Positions 1-9,944 are shown, counted from the stretch's first letter. The stretch: DNA of 64,000 nt from Prorocentrum cordatum (GCA_963575745.1 CAUYUJ010003559.1:5001-69000); one strand, 5' to 3'. Translations and numbers: made by a program. Notes: a model not told the origin generated them from the sequence alone.

Positions 1-127
1 CCTAGCCTGCGGCTTCCCTGCGGCGGCCTGCGTCCCCTGGGGCTCCAAACCTATGAAAATGCAACGTGCGGCGCCCTTTCGGCCGTCCGTGGGGCCGCAA
101 ACCATATGTAAATACAGCATGCGGCGC

Positions 128-790
128 CCTTTCGGCTGGCGCACGTCCCAGGCTCTCCCAAGCGCTCCCAAGCGCTCCCAGGCGCTCCCAGAAGCGCTCC
201 CAAGCGTTCCCAAGCGCCCCCAAGCGCTCCCAGGCGCTCCCCGGCGCTCCCAAGCGTTCCCAAACGCTCCCAGGCGCTCCCGGCACGCTCCCAGGAGCTC
301 CCGGCACGCTCCCGGGCGCTTTCGGCACGCTCCCAAGCGCTCCCAGGCGCATGGCGCTCCCAGGCGCTCCCAAGCGCTCCCGGCACGCTCCCGGGCGCTC
401 CCTGGCGCTCCCAGCATGTTCTCAGGCGCTCCCAGGCGCTCCCAAGCGCTCCCAAGCGCTTTCAGGTACCCCCAAGCGCTCCCGGCACGCTCCCAGGCGC
501 TCCCAACATGCTCAGGCGCTCCCTGCGCGCTCCCAAGCGCTCCTTGGCGCTTCCGAGCGCTCCGGCGCGCTCCCAGGCGCTCCCGGCACGCTCCCAGCAC
601 GCTCCCAAGCGCTCCCAGGCGTTCCCATGCGCTCCCAGGCGCTCCCAAGCTCCCACAAGTGCTCCCAAGCGCTCCCTGGCGCTCCCAAGCGCGTTTAAGC
701 AGTCCAAGCGGTCCCATGGCGCTCCCAAGCGTTTCCATGCATTCGCAAGCGCTCGGCAGCGCTCCCTGGCGGTACTTCCCGGCGCTCCCC
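128..790. repeat. GC-rich minisatellite, 10-11 bp unit
   Basis: Irregular tandem repetition of a unit close to GCGCTCCCAAG or GCGCTCCCAGG, with occasional GGCACGCTCCC variants. All frames stay open on both strands because the unit lacks stops, giving artificial Ala/Pro/Ser/Arg-rich translations. I see no gene. Confidence 0.85.
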
Positions 791-794
791 CGCC

Positions 795-1800
795 ATGCAG
801 GTGCTGCCGCAGCCATGCGCGCGCATCGTATCGAGGGGGTGCCAGACCCACCCCCTCGCGCTCCCCCTCCAGCCATGCGAAATTCGCGCCGAAGGCGGCT
901 GCGTCGACAATGCAATCGCTTCAGCGGGGGCGACGCCAACGGTCAAGCCCAACGGGCAATTCACGGCTCGCACTCGCGGTGCACTCTGCGTGTCCTGTCG
1001 CGCTCCCAGACGCTCCCACGTACTTCCATCCTGGGGAAAGGTCGAGGCGCTCCCCCAGCGCTCCCAGAGAGCTCCCCCGAGGCATTCCAGAGGGTCTGCC
1101 ATGGACGTGCTGCCGCAGCCATGCGCGCGCATCGTAGCGAGGGGGTGCCAGACCCACCCCCTCGCGCTCCTCCTCCCGCCTTCCGAAGCTCGCGCCGACA
1201 GCGTCTGCGTCGATGACTGCAATCGCTTCAGCGGGGGCGGCCTCAAAGGCGAAACCCAAAGCCGCGGGCGAATGCAACTGCCGTGCGCGTCGCCGTCAGC
1301 GAGGAGCCCAACGGCGCGGCCACTCGCTCGAGGCCCACGGGAACCCATGGGATTGCCACGGCAGCGCCCTCGCAGTGCTGCTTTCCTACGCCGAAGGCAA
1401 ATGCCAAACCCCTGTGGATCTGCTGCGCCAGCGGCAGCCCAACGGCGAAGCCCCCTGCCGAAGGCGCAAACGGCTGCCTCATCGACGAGGCGAGCTGGCG
1501 CGCCAGCGCCATGCACCCTGCGCGCGTGTTCGCATGGGCGCGCATTGCCACGGCCGCGGCCGCGCGCGCGCTTCCCAGCATTCGCAGCCCAGTGTCACAA
1601 CCCAGTGCCGACAGCAAAAGCGACAACACATGGGCATGCTGCGCCAGCGGCAGCCCAACGGCGAAGCTAATCGCCGCCATCGCCAACGGCTGCCTCTTCG
1701 ACGGGACAACGAGCCGAAGCGCCGCCTACGCCACGCGCCCTGCGCGCGTGCTCACATGGATGCGCAGTGCCACGGCCGCGTCGGCGATCGCCTGCGCGCG
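795..1800. repeat. Diverged direct repeats, GC-rich
   Basis: Two pairs of diverged direct repeats. About 795-936 matches 1109-1246; both contain a block with GAGGGGGTGCCAGACC and end near CAATCGCTTCAGCGGGGGCG. About 1426-1560 matches 1642-1790; both start near TGCGCCAGCGGCAGCCCAAC and end near GCCACGGCCGCG. Frames are open by composition only and no protein family is recognised. Confidence 0.7.
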
Positions 1801-1840
1801 CCACTTCGACAGCCCCCCGTGATAGGGGGGTTGGGGGGAG

Positions 1841-1857
1841 AAACCCTAAACCCTAAA
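1841..1857. repeat. Interstitial telomere-like block 1
   Basis: Two CCCTAAA units directly after a G-rich run. The unit is the complement of TTTAGGG, the telomere repeat of plants and many algae and dinoflagellates. Confidence 0.8.
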
Positions 1858-1986
1858 AGGCTTCACTCTGGGTGGTCTGGGGCGGGAGTGCGACTAACCG
1901 TGGCGCGCGCGGCTTGGGCAGCGATCCCCCCCAACAACCTTGATGTGGGGGGGATCGCAGCCAGCGCGCGCTTGCGCTAATGCAGG

Positions 1987-2014
1987 CCCTAAGCCCTAAA
2001 CCCTAAACCCTAAA
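1987..2014. repeat. Interstitial telomere-like block 2
   Basis: Four heptamer units, one CCCTAAG then three CCCTAAA. It marks a sharp change from GC-rich sequence on the left to AT-richer sequence on the right. Confidence 0.85.
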
Positions 2015-2050
2015 CAGGCCATGTCTGGTGGGGCAGTTGTATTTATTATA

Positions 2051-2505
2051 ATCGGTGTGGCCATGAGTGTGCAACGGATATTCGTGTATTCATCATATTG
2101 CGGTTACTCTTTCGCTGCTTGTTGTGCTATGTTTACCATGCTCGGAGTGGCTATGCGAGTGCAACGGTCATTCGAGTATTCATCTTATTGTGGTTTCTCT
2201 TTCTGTTTGTTGTGCTATGGCTTGTCATGCTATGGTGAGATATGGTTTTACGATGCTATTTTGCAGTTTATGCCCAGCTGCGCTGTGCGTCATTCCGTCT
2301 AACAGCATCCGTTCATTTTATTCAGTGTCGTGTTTTATCGGTCTGAGGTTTTGCTTTTATCAACTTCTATGTTGTGGCAGGGCTTTTTCTGGCGGGCATG
2401 CATATTTACTATGATCGGTGTGGTCATTCTTGTGCCACGGGCATCTGTGTATCCATTCCATCGCGATTACTTTTTGGTAGTGTTTCGTCTGCTTTGTTGT
2501 GGGCC
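2051..2505. repeat. Three diverged copies of a ~88-bp unit
   Basis: Copies start at about 2051, 2141 and 2413. Each begins near TCGGTGTGG or TCGGAGTGG, continues through a GTGCAACGG-like segment and ends near TTTGTTGTG or CTTGTTGTG. The first two are adjacent. The third is more diverged and lies about 190 bp further on. Confidence 0.6.
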
Positions 2506-2727
2506 TTTCTATCTTCTTCTGTGTTGTTGCTGCGATTTGTTTACTGAGTGTATGTCTGCAGCCTTCTCTCAGCGGGGCTATCGTGACCCGCCGGGGCTAT
2601 CTTTCATGGGGACCAGGGCCCGCTCTGCGACCCGCACCCCGGCGGGTGCCAGGGCTCGCTCGCAGAGCCGCCCTGCGGCGGCCTATGATCCTCAGCTTAT
2701 GCTTTGTGATTTTCGCGCCAGCAAACT

Positions 2728-3309
2728 ATGTGCGTCCAGGTTCGAGAACAGCTGGCCTATGGATATCACAGAGGACGATGTCGTGATGTCGTCTATTACG
2801 TGCAGCGCGTGTGCACTTTGAATAAATGTGCGGCGGCGCCTGGCATCTTATCCGATGCGAAAGAGAGCCTGGAGCCGTGGCTCACACCTATCATCGCTTG
2901 GCGTGAGGGTGTCTACATGGACATGCGGCGCTCGTGGAGTTGCATTTCACCTTTGAATCTTTTGAATTTCGTGTTATTGACTATTCAGTCTCGCTGGGCG
3001 TTTATGGTAGCCTGGGTATGGGTACCGTTGCTCATGGACTATGCTCGTCCTCGTGCTTCTGCTGGGGAAGTTCTTCAGGGTGTTCTTGGCTATGTCCACG
3101 AGCACGGTCCGCTCTCTTGGCAGTCGGCTGTCAACCTGTTGTGCCGAGAGCTACCTCCTCGCCGCCTGGCTATTATTGAATTCACTGTGTGGATGCGCGC
3201 CCACCAATATGAGCATCGTTCCGAGACAGCTGTTTTTTGGAGTGTCTATCGTGAGTTTTGTGTCGTCGGACCTCCGAATGCGGGCTGCTATGCGCTTGAC
3301 ATAGATTGA
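2728..3309 (+). CDS. Unrecognised ORF, 193 codons
   Basis: An ATG-initiated open frame of 193 codons in the AT-richer block between two telomere-like patches. The composition is protein-like, with Trp-, Leu- and Arg-containing stretches and no simple repeat, which sets it apart from the repeat-driven frames nearby. No family, signal peptide or clear membrane segment is recognised. Shorter overlapping frames in the same block are also open, so it could be chance. If the DNA is a dinoflagellate's, small introns could also hide the true gene. Confidence 0.2.
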   Translation: MCVQVREQLAYGYHRGRCRDVVYYVQRVCTLNKCAAAPGILSDAKESLEPWLTPIIAWREGVYMDMRRSWSCISPLNLLNFVLLTIQSRWAFMVAWVWVPLLMDYARPRASAGEVLQGVLGYVHEHGPLSWQSAVNLLCRELPPRRLAIIEFTVWMRAHQYEHRSETAVFWSVYREFCVVGPPNAGCYALDID

Positions 3310-3670
3310 TTTGCTATGAGGGCCTCGCAGTAGTTTTCCGCGCATGGGCGCTGTGTCCGGGCGCCATCGCTTGAGCTGTTTCAAGCATCCCACCAGGGGT
3401 ATCTGTTAGGCTGCGGTGTGGTCGGCGTATCGTCGGCTCTTCTCTCATGGTCTCCGCCAATCCTATCTCTCGGAGTGCTCTACTGTTATGTCATTGATTA
3501 TGTTTCTATTGATTTTTCTTTCTCTGTTAGTTTCCTTCGCGACCACGCGGGCGCCATGGCGATCGATGTTTTGACGACGACGACGTCGACCGGGATTATT
3601 GTTTGTTTACCTTCTCTGCCCATGCACATACTTATTAATTGTTTCTGCGGCCACGGCCGGGCCCACCACC

Positions 3671-3820
3671 CGGTATAACCGCGGTATAACATGAGAGGGG
3701 AGATGATCTTTATGTGGGGGTGGAGATGCGGGGGGGATTGATAGCCGCCGCAGGTGGGCGCCTATGCGGGTAGGTATTCTTGGCCTTGCCCTGTTAGACC
3801 CTAAACCCTACCCTAAACCC
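3671..3820. repeat. Dispersed ~145-bp module ending in telomere repeat, copy 1
   Basis: This block, from GGTATAACATGAGAGG through TATGCGGGTAGGTATTC to TTAGACCCTAAACCCTA, recurs with few changes at about 5869-6003. Both copies end in CCCTAAA units (here 3799-3820) in the same orientation. Confidence 0.85.
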
Positions 3821-4114
3821 AGATAGGAAATAGAGAACACAAAGAATGTCCGTGCGTAGATATGCATAAGCATGAGCGCATGTTAGCATACAACTGCCAG
3901 TTCACGCTCAAGATCAAGAGCGCCAGAAGAGATGCGAACCTTTTGTTTAACAAGAGATGTCCATCGATGCGCTCCGTCTCTACCTACAAGGAAAACGGTA
4001 GCGGCGCCTGTGTGCGCGCAATAGATGCGCACCGCCTCTGCATACCAGCAAAACGGTACTGGCGCTCGTGTGCGAAGCCCTGGCCACGCAACGGTCCCGA
4101 ATGAGTATAGCCAC

Positions 4115-4855
4115 CTAAGCCTTGACAGCAGCATAGTCACTCGCCCCCGACGACCCGGACGCCTGCACGCCGTCAAAGCGCCGGAGCATCATGGCCACGA
4201 AGGCGTCCTTGTCCAGCTGGCGCTCAGACACATGCGCACGAAGGCACTTCTCATATACCTGGGCATTGTGCGATAGCCCATTCGCACCGAAGATCATGAT
4301 GAGCAACTTCAAGTCCGAGGGCTTCTTGTTGATCCACGTGTATAGCGCAGTCGCAGCACTCTCCACCTTCGCCTTCTCCGGCACAACTGCGTCGATGCGC
4401 TGGCGCTTGAACATGGCCCTCCGGTCATCCTTGGACTTGCTGTCCGGCATGGGCACACCAGCGGCGTTCAGCACCATCAAATGAGGCAATAGGTCCGCGG
4501 CCTCCTTCTTGGCGTTCTTGCGAATAGGATCCTTGAGCACTTGCTCGATGAAAGGTGCCGACAACACGTCCGTCACGAAGGCCTGGATCGCCCCAGCGGC
4601 GCGGGACACGGCGACAGACTGGCGCAGCGTATCCTCGTCAACACCCTCATAGAAGAACGGAACCGACTTGTTCCCCTGCGCGAGCACCTTCCACAACTGC
4701 GGTCGTTCTGCATCGGATAGGTGGTTGGAGCCGCACGCGTTCAGCAACTGCGCAGGCGCCGTAGCCCACGGCCATAGCTTGTTGCTCTTCTCCTGCGGCT
4801 TGTCCATGTCGTCACCTCCCGCGCTCGCCCCAAACATAGCGGAGAAGTCACTCAT
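4115..4855 (-). CDS. Hypothetical protein, 246 aa
   Basis: A coherent 246-codon frame. The first ATG of the frame (4853-4855) begins Met-Ser-Asp-Phe; the frame is open 12 codons further upstream, but without an ATG. Composition is normal and globular: an acidic/polar N-terminus, then mostly helical-looking segments, a Lys-rich stretch near residues 140-150, an aliphatic patch (LKLLIMIFG) near residue 190 and a C-terminal helical region. No catalytic motif, zinc site or membrane segment is visible and I do not recognise the family. It stands alone between repeat blocks. It could be a host gene, an exon, or cargo of the segment bounded by the two telomere-ended repeat modules. Confidence 0.55.
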   Translation of the reverse strand: MSDFSAMFGASAGGDDMDKPQEKSNKLWPWATAPAQLLNACGSNHLSDAERPQLWKVLAQGNKSVPFFYEGVDEDTLRQSVAVSRAAGAIQAFVTDVLSAPFIEQVLKDPIRKNAKKEAADLLPHLMVLNAAGVPMPDSKSKDDRRAMFKRQRIDAVVPEKAKVESAATALYTWINKKPSDLKLLIMIFGANGLSHNAQVYEKCLRAHVSERQLDKDAFVAMMLRRFDGVQASGSSGASDYAAVKA

Positions 4856-4959
4856 AGTAGATAGAGAGCCTGGCGCAGAAACCAGGTGCAACTGACAGCT
4901 TGAGCACTAATCAGCAGCCGCATGGCAGAGTCATCAAGAGTGCTCCAAGACGGTCCACG

Positions 4960-5170
4960 AGAACTCCAAGACGGCACAAGAGCGCCCCTAGAACACCACA
5001 AGAGAGGCCCCAGGGGGAATCACGAAACAATACCTCGAGCCCTCGGTCCTCAGAAGTCCCCAGGAGGCCCCAAGAGATCCATAACAGGCACCAGGAGGCT
5101 CCCAACAATCCCTCAGGAGGCCCCCAAGAGGCCCCAAAGCGGCTCCAGCAGGCCACCCACATGCCTCCCC
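4960..5170. repeat. CCAAGAGGCC-type low-complexity DNA
   Basis: Short purine/pyrimidine words such as CCAAGAGGCCCC and CCAAGACGG, the same composition as the long blocks near 33.2, 47.2, 60.6 and 63.5 kb. Frames on both strands are open for compositional reasons. Confidence 0.7.
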
Positions 5171-5771
5171 CAACACGCAAGCAAGTGCCAGCGACGCTAC
5201 ACGATGGTCAGGCGGAATGAGCGAAGCGATTCAATAAGTGAACTGACGTCATAGAGTGACCTCACAACCAAAACACATATGATAATCTAAGTATAGAGTG
5301 GTTGAAGCCGAGCATACCAGAGGACAATCGCCTGAGAAGAGACACGCCGTGGAAATAGATCGAAACATCGCATGCGCATATGCACAGAAAATGAGAAATA
5401 GACAACACTCGACATCGCAGAAATAATAACACAATTCAATGGAATGCCATGCCAAAAATCATGAGATAGAAATCCCAATAGTGTGAACGCGATTTGCCTC
5501 TCGCATGTTATGGCAGCATAACATAGATTACAAAAGGCGAGTTCCACATCATCTGGGTAACCCCAGCTTCTAGCGCGGCTGCCGCATAACAGCAAGCGTG
5601 CCGAAACAACACAATGCATCAAGATGGAGATCAATGTCGAACTGTGAATCATATATAGTTCGGCTTCACGACAACCCAAGACAGCCCAAGAAGGGCCTGA
5701 GACAGCCTCAAGAGAGTGTTTCGTGAGGCTCCCACGGGCTTTCGCATAGTGAGATAGGTGCATGGTAAGGA
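5171..5771. other. No gene recognised
   Basis: AT-richer sequence between the low-complexity block and the next telomere-like patch. A 158-codon minus-strand frame spans most of it, but I recognise no domain and would not call it a gene. Confidence 0.4.
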
Positions 5772-5785
5772 TTTAGGGTTTAGGG
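5772..5785. repeat. Interstitial telomere-like block, inverted
   Basis: Two TTTAGGG units, opposite in orientation to the other telomere-like blocks in this window. Confidence 0.75.
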
Positions 5786-5868
5786 TCCCGCCCGCCCGAC
5801 CTGCCCGTTAGGGTCCCGCCCGCCCGACCCGCCCGTTAGGGTCCCGCCCGCCCGACTCGCCCGTTAGG
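5781..5868. repeat. 28-bp tandem repeat, three copies
   Basis: Unit TAGGGTCCCGCCCGCCCGAC followed by CYGCCCGT, repeated at 5781, 5809 and 5837. Each unit starts with TAGGG, so the array grows out of the adjacent telomere-like heptamers. Confidence 0.85.
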
Positions 5869-6003
5869 GTATAACATGAGAGGATCGATGATCTTTATGT
5901 GGGGGTGGAGATGCGGGGGGAATTGATAGCCACCGCAGGTGGGTGCCTATGCGGGTAGGTATTCTTGGCCTTGCCGTGTTAGACCCTAAACCCTAAACCC
6001 TAA
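5869..6003. repeat. Dispersed ~145-bp module ending in telomere repeat, copy 2
   Basis: Second copy of the module at 3671-3820, same orientation, ending in nearly three CCCTAAA units (5984-6003). It abuts the 132-bp satellite array. Confidence 0.85.
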
Positions 6004-6008
6004 GAGCC

Positions 6009-7050
6009 CTTCCTCTATAAAACTCCCACCGCCTTCTCGTTCCGAGAAGGCGCTTCCCGTCATCCGCCAAGCGATGGACCCGGCCCAATCGCGAGCCCGT
6101 TGTCCCTCGCGTCTCTGTTCTTTAAACATACTGCGGAACGCTTCCTCTATAAAACTCCCACCACCTTCTCGTTCCGAGAAGGCGCTCCCCGTCATCCGCC
6201 AAGCGATGGACCTGGCCCAATCGCGAGCCCGTTGTCCCTCGCGTCTCTGTTCTTTAAATATACAGAAGAACCCTTCCTCTATAAAACTCCCACCACCTTC
6301 TCGTTCCGAGAAGGCGCTTCCCGTCATCCGCCAAGCGATGGACCCGGCCCAATCGCGAGCCCGTTGTCCCTCGCGTCTCTGTTCTTTAAACATACTGCGG
6401 AACGCTTCCTCTATAAAACTCCCACCACCTTCTCGTTCCGAGAAGGCGCTCCCCGTCATCCGCCAAGCGATGGACCTGGCCCAATCGCGAGCCCGTTGTC
6501 CCTCGCGTCTCTGTTCTTTAAATATACAGAAGAACCCTTCCTCTATAAAACTCCCACCACCTTCTCGTTCCGAGAAGGCGCTTCCCGTCATCCGCCAAGC
6601 GATGGACCCGGCCCAATCGCGAGCCCGTTGTCCCTCGCGTCTCTGTTCTTTAAACATACTGCGGAACGCTTCCTCTATAAAACTCCCACCACCTTCTCGT
6701 TCCGAGAAGGCGCTCCCCGTCATCCGCCAAGCGATGGACCTGGCCCAATCGCGAGCCCGTTGTCCCTCGCGTCTCTGTTCTTTAAATATACTGCGGAACG
6801 CTTCCTCTATAAAACTCCCACCACCTTCTCGTTCCGAGAAGGCGCTTCCCGTCATCCGCCAAGCGATGGACCCCGGCCCAATCGCGAGCCCGTTGTCCCT
6901 CGCGTCTCTGTTCTTTCAATATACTGCGGAACGCTTCCCCTATAAAACTCCCACCACCTTCTCGTTCCGAGAAGGCGCTTCCCGTCATCCGCCAAACGAT
7001 GGACCCCGCCCAATCGCGAGCCCGTTGTCCCTCGCGTCTCTGTTCTGTAA
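6009..7050. repeat. 132-bp satellite array, eight units
   Basis: Units start at 6009, 6141, 6273, 6405, 6537, 6669, 6801 and 6934. Each contains CTCTATAAAACTCCC, then a palindrome with a three-base TTC loop (arms CCTTCTCG/CGAGAAGG), then GCGCTTCCCGTCATCCGCCA, then GTCCCTCGCGTCTCTGTTCT. Two unit types alternate over most of the array, giving a 264-bp higher-order period. Long frames on both strands simply follow the period, since 132 is divisible by three. Confidence 0.95.
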
Positions 7051-7079
7051 ATTCTGCGAAGGCCTTACGGCTGGTGCCG

Positions 7080-7385
7080 CCGACCCTGAATGGCGACGAC
7101 GACGACGACGACGAGCGCTCTTGGGGGCCTCTTGGGGGTAGTTTGTGGGCCTCTTGGGAAGCTCTTAGGGGCCGCTTGGAAGCCTCGTGGGGGCCTCTTG
7201 GGGCTTCCTGGGGGTCTCTTGGAGGGGGCCTGGGACGTCTTGGAGGCTTCTTGGACGGTCTTGGGGCTATCTTGGGCGTTTTCGGCCGATCTTTGGGCGA
7301 CTCGGGGCCCTCTTGGGCCGTCTCGGGGGCCATCTGGGGCATTCGGACCTCATTTGGAGTGTTTTCGAGGTTTCTAGGCCGCCCG
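7080..7385. repeat. G-rich low-complexity block
   Basis: Repeated CTTGGGGGCC / TCTTGGG words, the reverse-strand counterpart of the CCAAGAGGCC blocks. The three frames open here are compositional. Confidence 0.7.
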
Positions 7386-7397
7386 AGGAAAACGAAT

Positions 7398-7572
7398 CTG
7401 CCCCCCCACCCCCCCCCCCCCCCCCCCCCGGGACCCCCCCCGGGACCCCCCCCGGGATCCCCCCGGGACCCCCCCCGGGACCCCCCCCGGGACCCCCCCG
7501 GACCCCGCCCGGGAGCCCTCCCGGGACCCCCCCTGGGACCCCCCCCGGGACCCCCCGCCCCCCCCCCCCTGG
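7398..7572. repeat. Poly-C / CCCCCCCGGGA microsatellite
   Basis: Long C runs broken by GGGA or GGGAC. The homopolymers make the sequence itself unreliable here. Confidence 0.9.
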
Positions 7573-7761
7573 GGAAGGGATCAAAGGGAAGGGGCTTCCC
7601 TTCGACTCGATTACAAAACTGCTCGGTTTTTCTCTCGCTCACGAGCTTGAGAAGGAAGCTGCAGGGAAAGGGGACGACGGAGGCGACGACCGACGGAGAC
7701 GACGACTCGAACAGCCAAGACCCTCGCACACGCCGACAGGGTCGGCGGATACTGAGGAACG

Positions 7762-7945
7762 CTTCCTCTATAAAACTCCCACCACTTTCTCGTTCCGAGA
7801 AAGCGCTTCCCGTCATCCGCCAAGCGATGGACCCCGCCCAATCGCGAGCCCGTTGTCCCTCGCATCTTTAAATATACTGAGGAACGCTTCCTCTATAAAA
7901 CTCCCACCACCTTCTCGTTCTGAGAAGGCGCTTCCAGTCATTAGG
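7762..7945. repeat. Two outlying units of the 132-bp satellite
   Basis: Units start at 7762 and 7887. In the first, the palindrome arms read CTTTCTCG/CGAGAAAG instead of CCTTCTCG/CGAGAAGG, so both arms changed together. In the second, one arm has C to T. Confidence 0.9.
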
Positions 7946-7946
7946 A

Positions 7947-8240
7947 CGTCGATTTCGATATCCCGATTTTTTGAGGGTGTCTCGAACGAAACGTCCAGTT
8001 TTAGCAAACGATGCCTTACAAGAGCTCTGTCGGCTTTCATGTGTTCGCGGATGTCTCGGGCGAAACGCTATTTTCGAGGATCCGAAGATTAGGCGAGCGA
8101 GTTTGAGATCCCCATTGTTGGAGGATGTCTCGAGCGAAATGCCCATTTGTAGCAAAACGATAGCCTCCAGCATCCCCATGTTCGGAGGATGTCTCTAGCG
8201 AAACGGCAGTTTTAAGGGGGAATCCGACAAGCAAAACGCA
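7947..8240. repeat. ~75-bp repeat array, copy 1
   Basis: Units share GGATGTCTCGAGCGAAACG followed by CCATTTTTAGCAAACGA-like sequence. Occurrences are near 7974, 8049, 8124 and 8190. The same family recurs at 9055-9290. Confidence 0.8.
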
Positions 8241-8279
8241 TTTGCAGCGGCGCGGCCACGGTCACTCGCATTGTAGTTT

Positions 8280-8760
8280 CATACTTATTATTAGAAAGCG
8301 TGGCCTAACAAACTGCAAACACCTTCTCGTTCCGAGAAGGCGCTTCCCGTAATCCGCTAAACAAAAAGCATATGCAGCGGGACGGCCATGGTCCCTCGCG
8401 TCTTAGTTCTTCATGTATCCTTAGAAAGCTTGGCCTAACCAACTGCCAACACCTTCTCGTTCCGAGAAGGCGCTTCCCGTAATCCGCCAAACAAAAAGCA
8501 TTTCGAGCGGGGCGGCCAGGGTCCCTCGCGTCTTATTTCTTTATTTATTCTTAGAAAGCTTGGCCTAACAAACTGCCAACACCTTCTCGTTCCGAGAAGG
8601 CGCTTCCCGTAATCCGCCAAGCGACAAAAACATGTGCAGCCAGGCGGCCATGGTCCCTCGCGTCTTAGTTCTTTGTTTATTATTAGAAAGCTTGGCCTAA
8701 CAAACTGCCAACACCTTCTCGTTCCCAGAAGGCGCTTCACGTACTCCGCCAGGTCCCCGA
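8280..8760. repeat. ~130-bp satellite family 2, four units
   Basis: Palindromes lie near 8322, 8451, 8581 and 8713. The unit shares CCTTCTCGTTCCGAGAAGG plus GCGCTTCCCGTMATCCGCC and a CCCTCGCGTCTTAGTTCTT segment with the 132-bp family. The remainder (AGAAAGCTTGGCCTAAC and flanks) differs. Confidence 0.9.
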
Positions 8761-8998
8761 CCATGAGGCGATCCCGCGCGTTCCCCCCCAGACCCCCCCC
8801 TTTACAAAGAATCCCTCTGGGCACACAAACGTCCATCGCGCGACTCTTCGAGTCTAAGCGCGCTTCCCGTCATCCGCCAGGTCCCCGACAGCGAGGCGGC
8901 CCCGCGCGTTCCCCCCTCCAGACCCCCCACCCAGTTGATACTGCCTCTGACCGAGAGAACGTCCATCGCGCGACTCGTCGAGTCTTAGCGCGCTTCCC
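8761..8998. repeat. ~130-bp satellite family 3, first block
   Basis: Units carry GTCCATCGCGCGACTC, a TTC or GTC loop, GAGTC, then GCGCGCTTCCCGTCATCCGCC and a run of C. The palindrome arms GACTC/GAGTC differ from families 1 and 2, but the downstream tail is the same. Confidence 0.85.
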
Positions 8999-9054
8999 GT
9001 CAACACGTGGGTTTTTCCATATTTTCGCTTCTTGGGCCATCTTGGGGGTCATCC

Positions 9055-9290
9055 GAGATCGTTCCGAAAAGATGCCTTACAAGAACTATGTCGGCATCCC
9101 ATGTTTTCGAACATGTCTCGGGCGAAACGCCAATTTTCGAGGAACCGAGAATTAGAACGTCGATTTCGACATCCCGATTTGTTGAGGATGTCACGAGCGA
9201 AACTCCCATTTTTAGCAAACGACGTCTTAAGATACGACCCCCAACTTCACGATTGTGTGAGGATGTCTTAAGCGAAACGCTCATTTTGGG
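9055..9290. repeat. ~75-bp repeat array, copy 2
   Basis: Second patch of the family at 7947-8240, with GATGTCTCGGGCGAAACG-type motifs near 9110, 9188 and 9260. It lies between two blocks of satellite family 3. Confidence 0.8.
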
Positions 9291-9672
9291 ACTCCGCCAG
9301 GTCCTGCACCCCGAGGCGATCCCGCTCGTTCCCCCCCCAAACCCCTCCTAATTGATACTGCCTCTGGCCGAGAGAACGTCCATCGCGCGACTCTTCGAGT
9401 CTTAGCGCGCTTCCCGTCATCCGCCAGGTCCCCGACCACGAGGTGATCCCGAGCGTTCCCCCCCTCAGACCCCCCCCCAGCTGATACTGCCTCTGGTCGA
9501 GAGAACGTCCATCGCGCGACTCTTCGAGTCTTAGCGCGCTTCCCGTCATCCGCCAGGTCCTGGACCCCGAGGCGGCCCCGCGCGTTCCCCCCCCAGACCC
9601 CCCCCTTTACAAAGAATCCCTCTGGACACACAGACGTCCATCGCGCGACTCTTCGAGTCTAAGCGCGCTTAA
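9291..9672. repeat. ~130-bp satellite family 3, second block
   Basis: Three more units with the GACTC-TTC-GAGTC palindrome (near 9385, 9512 and 9642), each followed by GCGCGCTT and, in two of them, CCCGTCATCCGCCAGGTCC. Confidence 0.85.
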
Positions 9673-9922
9673 ATCCGAAACATGATGAAGGCCCGGTCCG
9701 CGGTATCATGGCTGGAGATATGTTGCGCCGCTTACTTGCAAAAGCGCTTGCAAAACAAACCAATAAGCTCTTCTCCGAACAATGCAATGCACAATCATTG
9801 GGATGTTGCCATCCACTTACTACCGTATTTGGTGAAATCGCACTCTGATCAGAATGAGGGGGCCGAACGGTCATTCACTGTCCCTGGGTGCGTGGCTGAA
9901 GTGAGATTCCGCGGTGCGGATT

Positions 9923-9944
9923 CGTGTTGTTGTTGTTGTTGTTG
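9923..9944. repeat. (TTG)n microsatellite
   Basis: Short uninterrupted GTT/TTG trinucleotide run. Confidence 0.9.

Noticed and set aside
53-1216. 387-codon + strand frame over the GC minisatellite
   Set aside because: Several frames on both strands are open here because the repeat unit lacks stops; the translation is pure repeat.
2021-2600. Organelle-derived insertion in the AT-richer block
   Set aside because: No organelle gene or rRNA fragment is recognisable; only a diverged three-copy repeat.
6009-7050. Regular 132-bp array read as a CRISPR array
   Set aside because: The whole 132-bp unit is repeated with no unique spacers, the context is eukaryotic and no cas genes are present.
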